In this document: positions 27,157-34,362 of the stretch, piece after piece
Position numbering within the stretch: the stretch's first letter is position 1
Layout of the letters: the number at the start of each line of letters is the position of its first letter
Assembly: GCF_024397895.1 (NCBI RefSeq)
Contig: NZ_CP073346.1
Location: 3,782,001-3,846,000 of the forward strand
Length of the DNA: 64,000 bases
Direction: 5' to 3'
DNA from: Pseudomonas benzenivorans
GTDB lineage: Bacteria; Pseudomonadota; Gammaproteobacteria; Pseudomonadales; Pseudomonadaceae
Made by a program: the position numbers and the translations under genes
Notes under the pieces: model-generated
Seen by the model: the letters and a program-made list of their open reading frames with translations, nothing else
Database searches by the model: none
Told to the model about the DNA's origin: nothing

Positions 27157-28041
27157 TCAGTCGAGCAGGCGATCCGGGCGCTGCGCTTCGCGTTCGTAGT
27201 GGATCGGCTCGGCGCGACCATAGAACTGCTTGGCCCGCTCCGGCCGGTTGACGCTGTGCGGGTCCAGCACATAGGTCGGCAGGGCGATGTAGCGGGTGCG
27301 GTCGCCCTCGATCTTGGTCACCCGGTGCATGGAGAAGCGACCCTTGAAGATCTGCAGGTCGCCGGGCTGCAGGTCCAGCTCTTGGACCGGGCCGCGGTCG
27401 CCGCGCAGCACCTTGGTGACGGCTTCGAGGTTCTCGTTCTCCGGGGTGCGCAGGTCCGGGCAGTACTCGAACATGCCGCCTTTCTCGGCCCCCTGGACCA
27501 GGATGCTGACGGTGAATTCGTTGCCGTCGAAGTGCCAGGCGAACTCGTGGCCCGGGTCCATCACGCTGTAGGGGTTGCGCCCCAGCGGGTCGGCCCAGCG
27601 GTAGATCGGCGCCACGCCGAGGCAGTCGGAGACGAAGCGCAGCACCTCGTCGGAGTCATAGGCCGCGCGCAGGTCCGAGTCGGCCTCGAGGATGTCGGAG
27701 TTGATGAAGCCGTTGGTGCGCTTGTTGAAGATGCGCTTGGGATGATCCTCGGGCAGCGACGGATCGTCCTTGGTCATGTAGGGGTTGTTGGCGTTCTCGG
27801 ACCAGTAGGTCTGCGGCTTCAGACGCTCGGCCTCGGCGAGCATGCGGGCGATCGACTCGGGACGGACGAAACCGCGCACGCAGCAGCAACCCACGGCATC
27901 GAGTTCGATACGGCACTGTTCGATCAACGCCAGTGTCAGCGGGTTCTCCGGCTGGTGGATTGGGTAGCGATCGAGGTCGATGATCGCATCCAGCGCTGGG
28001 CTGAAGACGGGTTCGGCGAGGGCTTGAGCGGCTTGAGGCAT
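27157..28041 (-). CDS. Phytanoyl-CoA dioxygenase-like Fe(II)/2-oxoglutarate oxygenase (copy 1)
   Basis: This 294-residue protein has the iron facial triad His170-x-Asp172 (WHFDGNEF) and His239 (SMHRVTKI), and Arg250 eleven residues later in the usual 2-oxoglutarate position. The retained Asp marks a hydroxylase/demethylase type rather than a halogenase. It has a paralogue at 29218 with the same start block (YPIHQPENP) and end block (RPERAKQFYG). It is divergent from the LysR gene, which likely controls it. Substrate unknown; N-methyl or amino-acid hydroxylation would suit the island. Confidence 0.88.
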   Translation of the reverse strand: MPQAAQALAEPVFSPALDAIIDLDRYPIHQPENPLTLALIEQCRIELDAVGCCCVRGFVRPESIARMLAEAERLKPQTYWSENANNPYMTKDDPSLPEDHPKRIFNKRTNGFINSDILEADSDLRAAYDSDEVLRFVSDCLGVAPIYRWADPLGRNPYSVMDPGHEFAWHFDGNEFTVSILVQGAEKGGMFEYCPDLRTPENENLEAVTKVLRGDRGPVQELDLQPGDLQIFKGRFSMHRVTKIEGDRTRYIALPTYVLDPHSVNRPERAKQFYGRAEPIHYEREAQRPDRLLD

Positions 28042-28152
28042 TGCGATGTCTCCGGACGAAAACGTTTTGGGTTGCGGCGCGCTTGGCGCATGGCCGGATC
28101 ATCTGCAAAACGCTTATATTAGAAAAACGATTTTATTTGCTGCTCCCCATTC

Positions 28153-28163
28153 AAGAAATCGAT
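28153..28163. promoter_or_regulatory. Motif AAGAAATCGAT, possible LysR site
   Basis: The 11-mer lies between the divergent oxygenase and LysR genes and recurs exactly at 29117-29127 upstream of the second oxygenase gene. Its placement suggests a regulator site, but two copies are weak evidence. Confidence 0.4.
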
Positions 28164-28180
28164 TCAATCAGAGAAAAGCC

Positions 28181-29053
28181 TTGAATATCAATCACATGAA
28201 AGCATTTCTGGAAGTCGCCAACAGCGGCGGCTTTCAGCTGGCCGCCGATCGCTTGCACATCACCCAGTCGACGGTGAGCGCGCGCATCAAGGTGCTGGAG
28301 ACGCAGCTGGGCCGTCAGCTGTTCGTGCGCAAGCGCGAGGGCTGCGAGTTGACCGTGGCGGGGCGGCATTTCCACCGCTTCGCCCATGCGGCGGTGCGGG
28401 CCTGGGAGCAGGCCCGTCAGGAGGTGGCGCTGCCCGAGGAACTCAATGCGGTGGTGACCCTGGGCGTGCAGATGAATCACTGGGAGCGGATCGCCCCGGC
28501 CTGGGTCGAGACCATGCAGACGCGTGCGGCGAATGTCGGCACGCGGGTGGTGGCCGATTATTCGGAGAATCTCCTGGCCGACCTCAGCGACGGCCTGATC
28601 GACCTGGCGATGACCTATATCCCGCGTCAGCAGCCCGGGCTGGCCTGCGAACTGCTGATGGAGGATACCCTGGTGCTGGTCTCGACCACGGCGCGCAAGG
28701 TGACCAAGCACTGGCAGCCGGATTACGTGTTCGTCGACTGGGGCGCCGAGTTCCGCGCGGCGCACAGCCTTGCCTATCCGGAAACCCGGGCACCGCGCCT
28801 GTCGGTAGGGTTGAGCATGATCGGTCTGGACTACATCCTGAAACATGGTGGTTCGGGCTACTTCTCCGAGCGCACGGTGGAGCCATTGCTCGAGGCCGGC
28901 CGGCTGCATTTGATCGAGAAGGCACCAACCTTCCAAAGACCGGTCTATCTGCTGCATCCCAAGGAGCCCATCGATGCCGAACTGCTGGACCTGGCCAAAG
29001 GTGCGCTGAAGGACGTGGTGGCCATCGACATGCGCCATGAGCAAATGCCGTGA
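28181..29053 (+). CDS. LysR-family transcriptional regulator
   Basis: This ~290-residue regulator has an N-terminal winged helix-turn-helix (MKAFLEVANSGGFQLAADRLHITQSTVSARIKVLE) and a C-terminal effector domain with the usual two-lobed pattern (LVLVSTTARKV, SVGLSMIGLDYILKHGGSGYF). The TTG at 28181 (reading MNINHMKAF) is proposed; ATG 28196 is an alternative, and a longer upstream in-frame start adds non-conserved residues. It is flanked by the two oxygenase genes, one divergent and one downstream, and probably regulates both. Confidence 0.9.
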   Translation: MNINHMKAFLEVANSGGFQLAADRLHITQSTVSARIKVLETQLGRQLFVRKREGCELTVAGRHFHRFAHAAVRAWEQARQEVALPEELNAVVTLGVQMNHWERIAPAWVETMQTRAANVGTRVVADYSENLLADLSDGLIDLAMTYIPRQQPGLACELLMEDTLVLVSTTARKVTKHWQPDYVFVDWGAEFRAAHSLAYPETRAPRLSVGLSMIGLDYILKHGGSGYFSERTVEPLLEAGRLHLIEKAPTFQRPVYLLHPKEPIDAELLDLAKGALKDVVAIDMRHEQMP

Positions 29054-29116
29054 GGCAGCTCCATGGGGCCAGTCGCCGGCACAAGCGCTCAGTGCCGGCG
29101 AATGCCAGTTGAATTT

Positions 29117-29127
29117 AAGAAATCGAT
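29117..29127. promoter_or_regulatory. Motif AAGAAATCGAT, second copy
   Basis: An exact copy of the 28153 motif lies 90 bp upstream of the second oxygenase start, followed by an AT-rich stretch (TTATATTTG) that could hold the promoter. Confidence 0.4.
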
Positions 29128-29217
29128 GGATAGCCGGAATTATATTTGTTTGCTTGGTGCGAGAGCGGTGGTGATCATGCGGGCCGATGTGCAACCCATT
29201 GGCTGATTGGAGGCCCC

Positions 29218-30099
29218 ATGACTACAGCACCTGCGTCCGTTACAGAGCGCGCCACCCGGTCGCTTGCCGACATCATCGATCTGCAGCGCTACCCGATTCA
29301 CCAGCCGGAAAACCCCAAAACCCAAGCCCTGATTGCCCAGTGCCGGGCGCAACTGGATGAGACCGGTTGCAGCGTGGTGCCCGACTTCATCCAGCCCGAG
29401 GCCGTGGCGCGGATGCGGGCTGAAGCCTACCGCCTGCGTGAGCGGACGTTCTGGTCGAAGCAGAGCCACAACCCCTATATGACCGCGGAGGACCCCTCGC
29501 TGCCGGAACATCACCCGAAGCGCTTCTTCGAGCGGCGCACCAGCGGCTTCATCAACTCGGATATCCTCGAGGCCGACTCCGATTTGCGCGCGCTCTACGA
29601 CTGGGATGCCATGACCCGCTTCGTCGGCGCCTGCGTCGGCGTCTGGCCGATCTACCAATGGGCCGATCCCCTGGCCCGCTGTCCCTACGCGATCATGGAA
29701 GACGGGCACTACTTTCCCTGGCACTTCGACGGCAATGAATTCACCATCAGCGTGTCGGTCGAGCAGCCGGAGCAGGGCGGGGAGTTCGAGTACGTGCCGA
29801 ACATGCGCTCGCTCGAGGATGAGAATTTCGAGGGGGTCAGGCGCGTGCTGGATGGCGACCGCAGTCGCGTGCACAGATTGGTATGGGAGCCGGGCGCGCT
29901 GCAGCTGTTCAAAGGGCGCTACTCGCTGCACCGGGTGACCCGGGTAGAAGGCGAGGGCGCGTGGATCACCGCATTGCCGACCTACGTCCTGGACCCTGAA
30001 ACGGTCAACCGGCCGGAGCGGGCGAAGCAGTTCTATGGATACGCCATGCCCATTCACTATGAGCGAGAGGCCAAGCGGCCTGATCGCTTGACCGACTGA
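29218..30099 (+). CDS. Phytanoyl-CoA dioxygenase-like protein (copy 2), altered 2-oxoglutarate site
   Basis: This 293-residue paralogue of the 27157-28041 product has the iron ligands His169-x-Asp171 (WHFDGNEF) and His238 (SLHRVTRV). The Arg that binds 2-oxoglutarate in copy 1 (Arg250) aligns with Trp249 here (VEGEGAW), so co-substrate binding may be lost or use another residue. GGAGGCCCC precedes ATG 29218. Both termini (YPIHQPENP; RPERAKQFYG) are conserved. It may be a diverged enzyme, a non-catalytic partner, or use a different co-substrate. Confidence 0.87.
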   Translation: MTTAPASVTERATRSLADIIDLQRYPIHQPENPKTQALIAQCRAQLDETGCSVVPDFIQPEAVARMRAEAYRLRERTFWSKQSHNPYMTAEDPSLPEHHPKRFFERRTSGFINSDILEADSDLRALYDWDAMTRFVGACVGVWPIYQWADPLARCPYAIMEDGHYFPWHFDGNEFTISVSVEQPEQGGEFEYVPNMRSLEDENFEGVRRVLDGDRSRVHRLVWEPGALQLFKGRYSLHRVTRVEGEGAWITALPTYVLDPETVNRPERAKQFYGYAMPIHYEREAKRPDRLTD

Positions 30100-30111
30100 C
30101 CCGCAGTGGAA

Positions 30112-30148
30112 GGTCACTCGCCAGCGGCCATGGCCTTGGCGAGTGACC
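30112..30148. terminator. Hairpin between convergent oxygenase 2 and gntR genes
   Basis: A perfect 12-bp stem (30112-30123 with 30137-30148) encloses a 13-nt loop. It is followed by GGGTTGTTAGG on the plus strand. It suits termination in both directions, though T-runs are poor. Confidence 0.65.
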
Positions 30149-30160
30149 GGGTTGTTAGGC

Positions 30161-30835
30161 CTACTTCTGGGTTTCCATCTGCCGCAAGCTGCTGATCAGG
30201 GCATCGCCCTGACTGGCGTTGTGCTCCTTGGCCAGGCGCTCGGCGGCATCGGCGTCACCTGCCAGTATTGCCTGAACCAGAGCCCCATGGCGTTGGCCGA
30301 TATTCTTGTAGTCGGAAAATTCGGAATCGCAGGAGGCGATGAACACGCGAATCTGCTGCTCCGTCAGCTTGTAGTGTTCCTGCAGCCGGCCATGTCCCGA
30401 CAGCGAGACGATCAGCTTGTGCAACTCGAAGTCGGCGTTGGCGATGTCCTTGGGGTCGCCACCTTCGCAGGTCTGGCAGAGGCGTTGATAGGCCTCTTCA
30501 AGCTTCTTGGCGCCTTCGGGCTCGATGCGCTCCGCGGCCAGGCGCGCGGCCAGCCCGTCGAGCACTCGGCGCAGATTGTGCAATTCCCAGGCGTCTTGCG
30601 CGTTGATGGCGATGACGTGCCAACCGGTGTAGGGCACCTGAGAAACCAGGCCCTCGTTGTGCAGCTTCTGCAGGGCAGCGCGGATGGTGCCACGGGATAC
30701 GTGAAACTGCTCGGTCAGCTTGGCCTCCGTGAGGCGGGAACCGGCCTCCAGATTGCCCGTAACGATCATCTCGCGAAGAATGTTGGCCGTTTGCACGTCG
30801 AAGCTTTGCTTCGAGATCGTACTGCTTCCAGGCAT
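30161..30835 (-). CDS. GntR-family regulator, FCD subfamily
   Basis: This 224-residue regulator has an N-terminal winged helix-turn-helix (LTEAKLTEQFHVSRGTIRAALQKLHNEGLV) and a C-terminal all-helical FCD ligand domain. Metal/ligand-site residues are plausible in NADFELHKLIV and GQRHGALVQAI. FCD regulators commonly sense organic acids. ATG 30835 has GGAG 8 nt upstream; the in-frame GTG at 30853 is less suited. A perfect 18-bp palindrome lies ~70 bp upstream, and related sites occur at two other promoters in the island, so it is the likely repressor of the aldolase and enolase operons and of itself. Confidence 0.9.
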   Translation of the reverse strand: MPGSSTISKQSFDVQTANILREMIVTGNLEAGSRLTEAKLTEQFHVSRGTIRAALQKLHNEGLVSQVPYTGWHVIAINAQDAWELHNLRRVLDGLAARLAAERIEPEGAKKLEEAYQRLCQTCEGGDPKDIANADFELHKLIVSLSGHGRLQEHYKLTEQQIRVFIASCDSEFSDYKNIGQRHGALVQAILAGDADAAERLAKEHNASQGDALISSLRQMETQK

Positions 30836-30903
30836 TTTGGTTACTCCAATCACTAAGTACTGTTCAATGCGGGTTCATCCCTGATGCTGCGGCTGATTAT
30901 CGT

Positions 30904-30921
30904 ACAATTGTTAACAATTGT
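30904..30921. promoter_or_regulatory. Perfect 18-bp palindrome upstream of gntR, putative autoregulatory operator
   Basis: ACAATTGTTAACAATTGT is fully symmetric. Its 12-bp core ATTGTTAACAAT matches the sites at 9587 and 20374 at 10 of 12 bases. Confidence 0.7.
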
Positions 30922-31547
30922 CATGCCGTGCATCGCAAATGTGCAACCGCATGGTATGCATCGGCGGGCTGTTCTTCGGGCTGGGAACGCGGCGTGAAAG
31001 CCGGTGAATAAATGGGCCCGGAGAACCTTCTGGCCCAGGAAACGGGCTCATATCAGCCACACGCAAGCGGCTGGCTCTGCCGGTTAGTGACGCTTGTGAA
31101 GGCGTACAGTCCAGAGTTTCATTCCAATCTTGCTGGCGGGTTACGTCGCGCTGGTCAATCTGGAGTGAGCAGGTGGCTTGCTACGAGTCGGGTCAAGAAG
31201 CAAGAAAAGGGGAGAGGCTATCCTCAGCCGAGTCGTTGGCCTGGGCAGCGGTAAGCTTCCGCTGAGTCTGATTGCCAAGCGTGTACTGATCGTCGTGCAG
31301 TAGAAATCACAGAAAGTGGAAAGCTGCAGGAGTGGCATAACGCCGGATGAGTTCAGTTGCGCTTGCTCGGGGCTGGGCAGGAGCAGGAATCCTGTCTTGA
31401 GTGTGCAGGCGTTTCCTGTTCATCGTTCGGGTCAAGAGCAGAACGATGCTGGAAATCATTGAGGGCAAGCAAAACTGATAAGCGGCCCCCGAAACGGACC
31501 CCAATCTTCGGATGGGAGACATTGATGGGGTTGGAGGCTGCATGAAA
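30922..31547. other. Gene-free stretch left of the integrated element
   Basis: No supportable gene. Short open frames here have no family features. Before the element inserted, this sequence adjoined the 3' end of the tRNA-Gly gene now lying at 37.2 kb. Confidence 0.5.
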
Positions 31548-31575
31548 TCTGGAGCGGGCGAAGGGAATCGAACCC
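31548..31575 (-). repeat. Attachment-site repeat, left (displaced tRNA-Gly 3' end)
   Basis: These 28 bases are identical to 37235-37262 and correspond on the minus strand to the T-arm and acceptor 3' end with CCA of tRNA-Gly. The flanks diverge on both sides, which fits integrase-mediated insertion. Confidence 0.9.
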
Positions 31576-31677
31576 GTTTCCAAGTCTGTCTGTCGCCGGC
31601 ATATCTTGGCCAAAACTAGGCATTTTGCGGCATCCCTGTTCGCTCTTCAGGTCAGTGCAGGCCTTCTCTGGTCTATG

Positions 31678-31706
31678 TTTTCGACATTTTTTCGACACTT
31701 TATCGA
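31678..31706. repeat. TTTTCGACA repeats, possible integrase arm sites (left)
   Basis: TTTTCGACA occurs at 31678-31686 and 31689-31697, with a related TTATCGACC just after. The same 9-mer recurs near the other end at 37171-37179. Confidence 0.45.
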
Positions 31707-31832
31707 CCCAGAAACTAGGTGCCGTTGCTTGCTAGGTCTATTTTGCTCTGGCCATACGATGGCCTGCGGCCAGCATGCTATAAAGAAGGTGCTACACGTA
31801 ATACGACCGAGAAAAAGCTTTAAGGAGGAAGT

Positions 31833-32030
31833 ATGTTTCTGAAAAATTTGGCTAGTGCGGTAGTGGTCATGGGGTTGGCGATTGGTGCTCAAGCCGCATT
31901 CGCGCAGAGCGTTCATTCCGTCACCTCTGCTAGTGGGACTGAAACAGTTGCTCATGGTGGGGGCTGCCGTAAAAGCTCGCCGCCTGGCCAATGTTGTCAT
32001 GCTGGCTCCCAACCTTTCCATTGTCACTGA
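31833..32030 (+). CDS. Small secreted Cys-rich peptide, unknown function
   Basis: A 65-residue product starts behind a strong AAGGAGGAAGT ribosome-binding site. Residues 1-25 form a clear Sec signal peptide (MFLKNLASAVVVMGLAIGAQ, ending AFA|Q). The ~40-residue mature part is rich in Gly, Ser and His and holds four Cys at its C-terminus (GGGCRKSSPPGQCCHAGSQ, then FHCH), enough for two disulfides or metal binding. It lies at the left end of the element, convergent with an unrelated membrane-anchored gene. No family is recognised; a secreted toxin, metal-binding or signalling peptide are all open. Confidence 0.7.
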   Translation: MFLKNLASAVVVMGLAIGAQAAFAQSVHSVTSASGTETVAHGGGCRKSSPPGQCCHAGSQPFHCH

Positions 32031-32073
32031 CGTTTAGTCTCTGATCGCCCTACTGGGGTAGCTCTGGTGGGGC

Positions 32074-32574
32074 TCAACCTCTGTTATCAACCTCATCGCC
32101 TATGAGAATGGCCTTCCCTGTGTCTCCATCATCACAGGTACTAGTTGGCGCCCAGCTCAGCACCGCTGCCTGCCTACTTAGGTCGATGGAGAGCATTCTC
32201 TGCAAACACTCGACCATCAGATTTTTAGCGATAGCGCTAATAGCTTCGCTACTCCAATCGTTTATTTGATAGGTGAATGTCTGGGCCTCCAAATCCTGAC
32301 CATAGTCATGAAGGAGCAGCATTCCCAAACCCTCTGTGCAGGTCATTAGCTCTTTGGAGCAACGGATCTCAGTGGCTACGGTGGATGGGTGTTTGTAGCC
32401 TTCGATGGTGCTCCATGCGCCCCAAATGACCAGCTCTCCGTTATCTTCTGAGAATAATAGTGGGGGGATAGTGAGTTCTTTCTGGAGGGGAGGGGTGTTC
32501 GTTAGCCAGATAGCTAACGGAGCGGTGACAACTGCAGAGACAATGGCGGTAGTAAGTAATTTAAGTGTGGTCAT
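32074..32574 (-). CDS. Hypothetical membrane-anchored or exported protein
   Basis: A 166-residue product starts with an N-terminal hydrophobic segment (LTTAIVSAVVTAPLAIWL), either an uncleaved anchor or a signal peptide, and AAGGAG five nt before the ATG. The rest is predicted periplasmic, with Cys residues at RCSKELMTC, VECLQRM and STCDDGD. No family is recognised. It sits between the Cys-rich peptide gene and the repressor gene inside the element. Moderate base composition differs from the GC-rich host. It could be an exclusion or immunity-type accessory protein, but there is no direct evidence. Confidence 0.65.
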   Translation of the reverse strand: MTTLKLLTTAIVSAVVTAPLAIWLTNTPPLQKELTIPPLLFSEDNGELVIWGAWSTIEGYKHPSTVATEIRCSKELMTCTEGLGMLLLHDYGQDLEAQTFTYQINDWSSEAISAIAKNLMVECLQRMLSIDLSRQAAVLSWAPTSTCDDGDTGKAILIGDEVDNRG

Positions 32575-32699
32575 GTCGACTCCTTTCGACGGGCGTGACT
32601 ACAAGCTACATCAGGCAAACGCAAGCCTGTTCTTTTACCCTTCTCTCATCCTTGACCTTGTTCGGGCGTACCAGCGTCTAGTCACTTCCTTTGTGATTG

Positions 32700-32972
32700 C
32701 TATCCCGCGTTTTGACTGGTCAAGTTTCGGTTGGCTTCGTCGTATTCGGGGCTGGTCTGGCCTTTATCCGGCATAACCTCACCAGTCATCAGCCACCAGC
32801 GATAGCCCGGGTACAGCGTCCCGAGCTGCTCAATTTCTTCCGCACTAATCCTCGCCTTGCCTCGCTTGATGCTTTGCCACCTCACGTATTCCTTGCTGTT
32901 TACCTCAGCAAGGTCTTTGAGGCTCGTCGTCTCAAGCAATTCAAGGGCTCTATCAAGCATTCGGGTACTCAT
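32700..32972 (-). CDS. Phage-type repressor, helix-turn-helix protein
   Basis: This 90-residue protein has a Cro/CI-like N-terminal fold (LELLETTSLKDLAEVNSKEYVRWQSIKRGKARISAEEIEQL) and a short acidic tail. It resembles the small C repressors of Pf phages and is divergent from the excisionase-like gene, as expected for a lysogeny switch. ATG 32972 is chosen (MSTRMLDRALE). The ATG lies inside a palindrome ATTGTC-N3-GACAAT, which suggests autoregulation. Confidence 0.75.
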   Translation of the reverse strand: MSTRMLDRALELLETTSLKDLAEVNSKEYVRWQSIKRGKARISAEEIEQLGTLYPGYRWWLMTGEVMPDKGQTSPEYDEANRNLTSQNAG

Positions 32973-33050
32973 TGTCAAAGACAATCATATGGACTGTTGC
33001 CATACGAGCAGGTTTTATGGATGATTTCCATATGGATATATTCCATATCG
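32971..33050. promoter_or_regulatory. Repressor/excisionase divergent control region
   Basis: A palindrome ATTGTC-N3-GACAAT (32971-32985) overlaps the repressor start codon. Further right, CCATAT motifs repeat (CCATATGG and ATATTCCATATCG within 33028-33050). Both are candidate operators for the two small DNA-binding proteins encoded on either side. Confidence 0.5.
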
Positions 33051-33087
33051 CTAGCCCAACAAAGACCAACATAGTGCAGGAAAGCCC

Positions 33088-33312
33088 ATGGACTTGGAAG
33101 AAAGCAACCTCACTCCGAAAGGCCTGCTCCCGACCCCGCCGGTTCTGCCCTGGCGCGAGTTCGCGGATTGGATTCGCATGGCCGACGACCACAACACCGT
33201 ATGGGGCTGGATTCGTAACGGCTACATCCCCTCACACAAGGTAGGTAAGCACGTCATGGTCAACGTGGCACTGCTGACCCAGCAACTTTTGGAAAAGGAG
33301 TGGTTGGCATGA
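33088..33312 (+). CDS. Excisionase/Cox-like DNA-binding protein
   Basis: This 74-residue protein has a compact winged-helix-like core (LPWREFADWIRM, NTVWGWIRNGYIPSHKVGKHVMVNVALL), the pattern of MerR-type excisionases such as the Pf XisF proteins. GCAGGAAAGCCC precedes the ATG. Its stop overlaps the next start (ATGA). It is divergent from the repressor and upstream of the replication genes, matching the early region of Pf phages. Likely promotes excision with the tyrosine integrase and may repress the repressor promoter. Confidence 0.75.
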   Translation: MDLEESNLTPKGLLPTPPVLPWREFADWIRMADDHNTVWGWIRNGYIPSHKVGKHVMVNVALLTQQLLEKEWLA

Positions 33313-33524
33313 GCAAAGCCGATGAGAGCCTGGACCTCTGTAGCGTCATCACCTTCGCCGAAATGAGCGGCATATCGGTCGAGGAGGCGATTGGCTGGGT
33401 GGATAACGGAACGATCCCCAGCCTCAAGCTGGCTGACTTCCGCATGGTCAATCTGGCGCGCTTGCGTGAAGACCTGCTCAAGGGCAAGACCACCTTCAAA
33501 GAGGGGGACTACAGCCATGTCTAG
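33309..33524 (+). CDS. Small Pf-type early protein, helix-turn-helix-like
   Basis: This 71-residue protein (MSKADESLDLCSVITF...) has a helix-turn-helix-like pattern (TFAEMSGISVEEAIGWVDNGTIPSLKLADFRMVNLARL) that parallels its excisionase-like neighbour, so the two may be ancient duplicates. It appears equivalent to the small protein found at this place in Pf phages (PA0718 position, from memory). Start and stop overlap its neighbours, so the genes are translationally coupled. Function unknown. Confidence 0.7.
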   Translation: MSKADESLDLCSVITFAEMSGISVEEAIGWVDNGTIPSLKLADFRMVNLARLREDLLKGKTTFKEGDYSHV

Positions 33525-33906
33525 TCAAACGCTCACCCTGGATGCCGCTACGGCTATCGGCTACATCGGCCAGACCGTTCTCGTTGAACTGGTCTGGGAC
33601 GACGACCCGGAAGCTATCTGGCGTTTCAAGCACATCGTTGGCGTGGTGTTGCCCCTCGAGGGTGTTTACGAGGATGGCTATTTCCTGACTGTTCCCTTCA
33701 ACGACAGCACCGATTTTCCGACCGAGATCTTCTTCAACACCATCCGAACCATTCGGGCGATGCGGTACCGCGACCGGCAGGGTTCCGGCAACGTACTGGG
33801 CCGTATCGCCCGTCCTAACCAGGCTGGGTCAAGGGCCGCGCTCCCGGCTCGTCGGAACAGCTCCACCGTTCCGGCGAACGGAAGCACGGGCGCAGCGCAC
33901 CCTTGA
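33517..33906 (+). CDS. Pf-type early protein of unknown function
   Basis: This 129-residue protein begins [21 protein letters not shown] and overlaps the previous gene by 8 bp. The first ~90 residues form a beta-rich unit ([36 protein letters not shown]) resembling the PA0719-type Pf protein, as I recall it. The C-terminal ~35 residues are low-complexity and basic, so the end may be a fusion to non-coding sequence at the deletion point. No function is assigned. Confidence 0.65.
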   Translation: MSSQTLTLDAATAIGYIGQTVLVELVWDDDPEAIWRFKHIVGVVLPLEGVYEDGYFLTVPFNDSTDFPTEIFFNTIRTIRAMRYRDRQGSGNVLGRIARPNQAGSRAALPARRNSSTVPANGSTGAAHP

Positions 33907-34362
33907 CGCATCACGGCCATGATCAGCCTATCCATGGGAGCAAGGGGCAGCTTTACCGCCCCGCGCTCCCGAGCCCTCGGCGGCAAGAGCGGGATGACAA
34001 GGGCAGAGCCCTTGGTGTGCTTCGCCTCTGCCCAGCACCCGTGCCAAGCCCCTGCCTCCCTCGCTGATCGCCCCCGCCTGCTGCACCTGCCGGCCGTGCA
34101 GGATGCGCGTCCAGTCCTTCTCGGACTTCTTCTGCTGCTGATTCTCGCCGCGCCCTGGAGTAGCGGGGTAGTCGCCGTGCCACCGGGCAATCAGCAGTCA
34201 GCCATCGGGATAGATGAAAGCGTCAGCTGCGGGCGCGGCGGCACAGGTGTGCGCGAGGCACGAGCGCGCAGGTGCGCCGCCCCGCCAGCTGACGTCCCTG
34301 TAACACGTCAGATAAATACCAAATGAACAGGCCAGTACTGGTCAATGTTGGAGAACTGAAAA
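33907..34362. other. Gap where virion genes would lie; hairpin-rich
   Basis: No convincing gene lies here. A 135-codon open frame (33919-34326) has no family features and overlaps the hairpins. This is where Pf phages hold the ssDNA-binding and capsid genes. The right half contains the inverted repeats at 34222-34310. Confidence 0.6.
34222..34310. promoter_or_regulatory. Inverted-repeat cluster, candidate inovirus origin/packaging signal
   Basis: GTCAGCTG (34222-34229) pairs with CAGCTGAC (34286-34293), and the stem extends inward through GC-rich arms (GGGCGCGGCGGCAC against GTGCGCCGCCCC) into a 72-nt hairpin. A second perfect repeat, TGACGT (34290-34295) and ACGTCA (34305-34310), follows. 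It sits ~50 bp before the replication gene, where a strand origin or packaging hairpin would be expected. Confidence 0.5.

Noticed and set aside
27157..30099. Halogenase (BesD/HalD-like) identity for the two Fe/2-oxoglutarate proteins
   Set aside because: Both keep His-x-Asp as iron ligands. Radical halogenases replace the Asp with Gly or Ala to make room for the halide.
31012..31254. An 80-codon open frame left of the Pf-like element
   Set aside because: No ribosome-binding site, no domain and no coding-like composition.
33919..34326. A 135-codon open frame in the gap before the replication gene
   Set aside because: It overlaps the inverted repeats, has no family features or good ribosome-binding site, and is Ala/Pro/Arg-rich as expected by chance.
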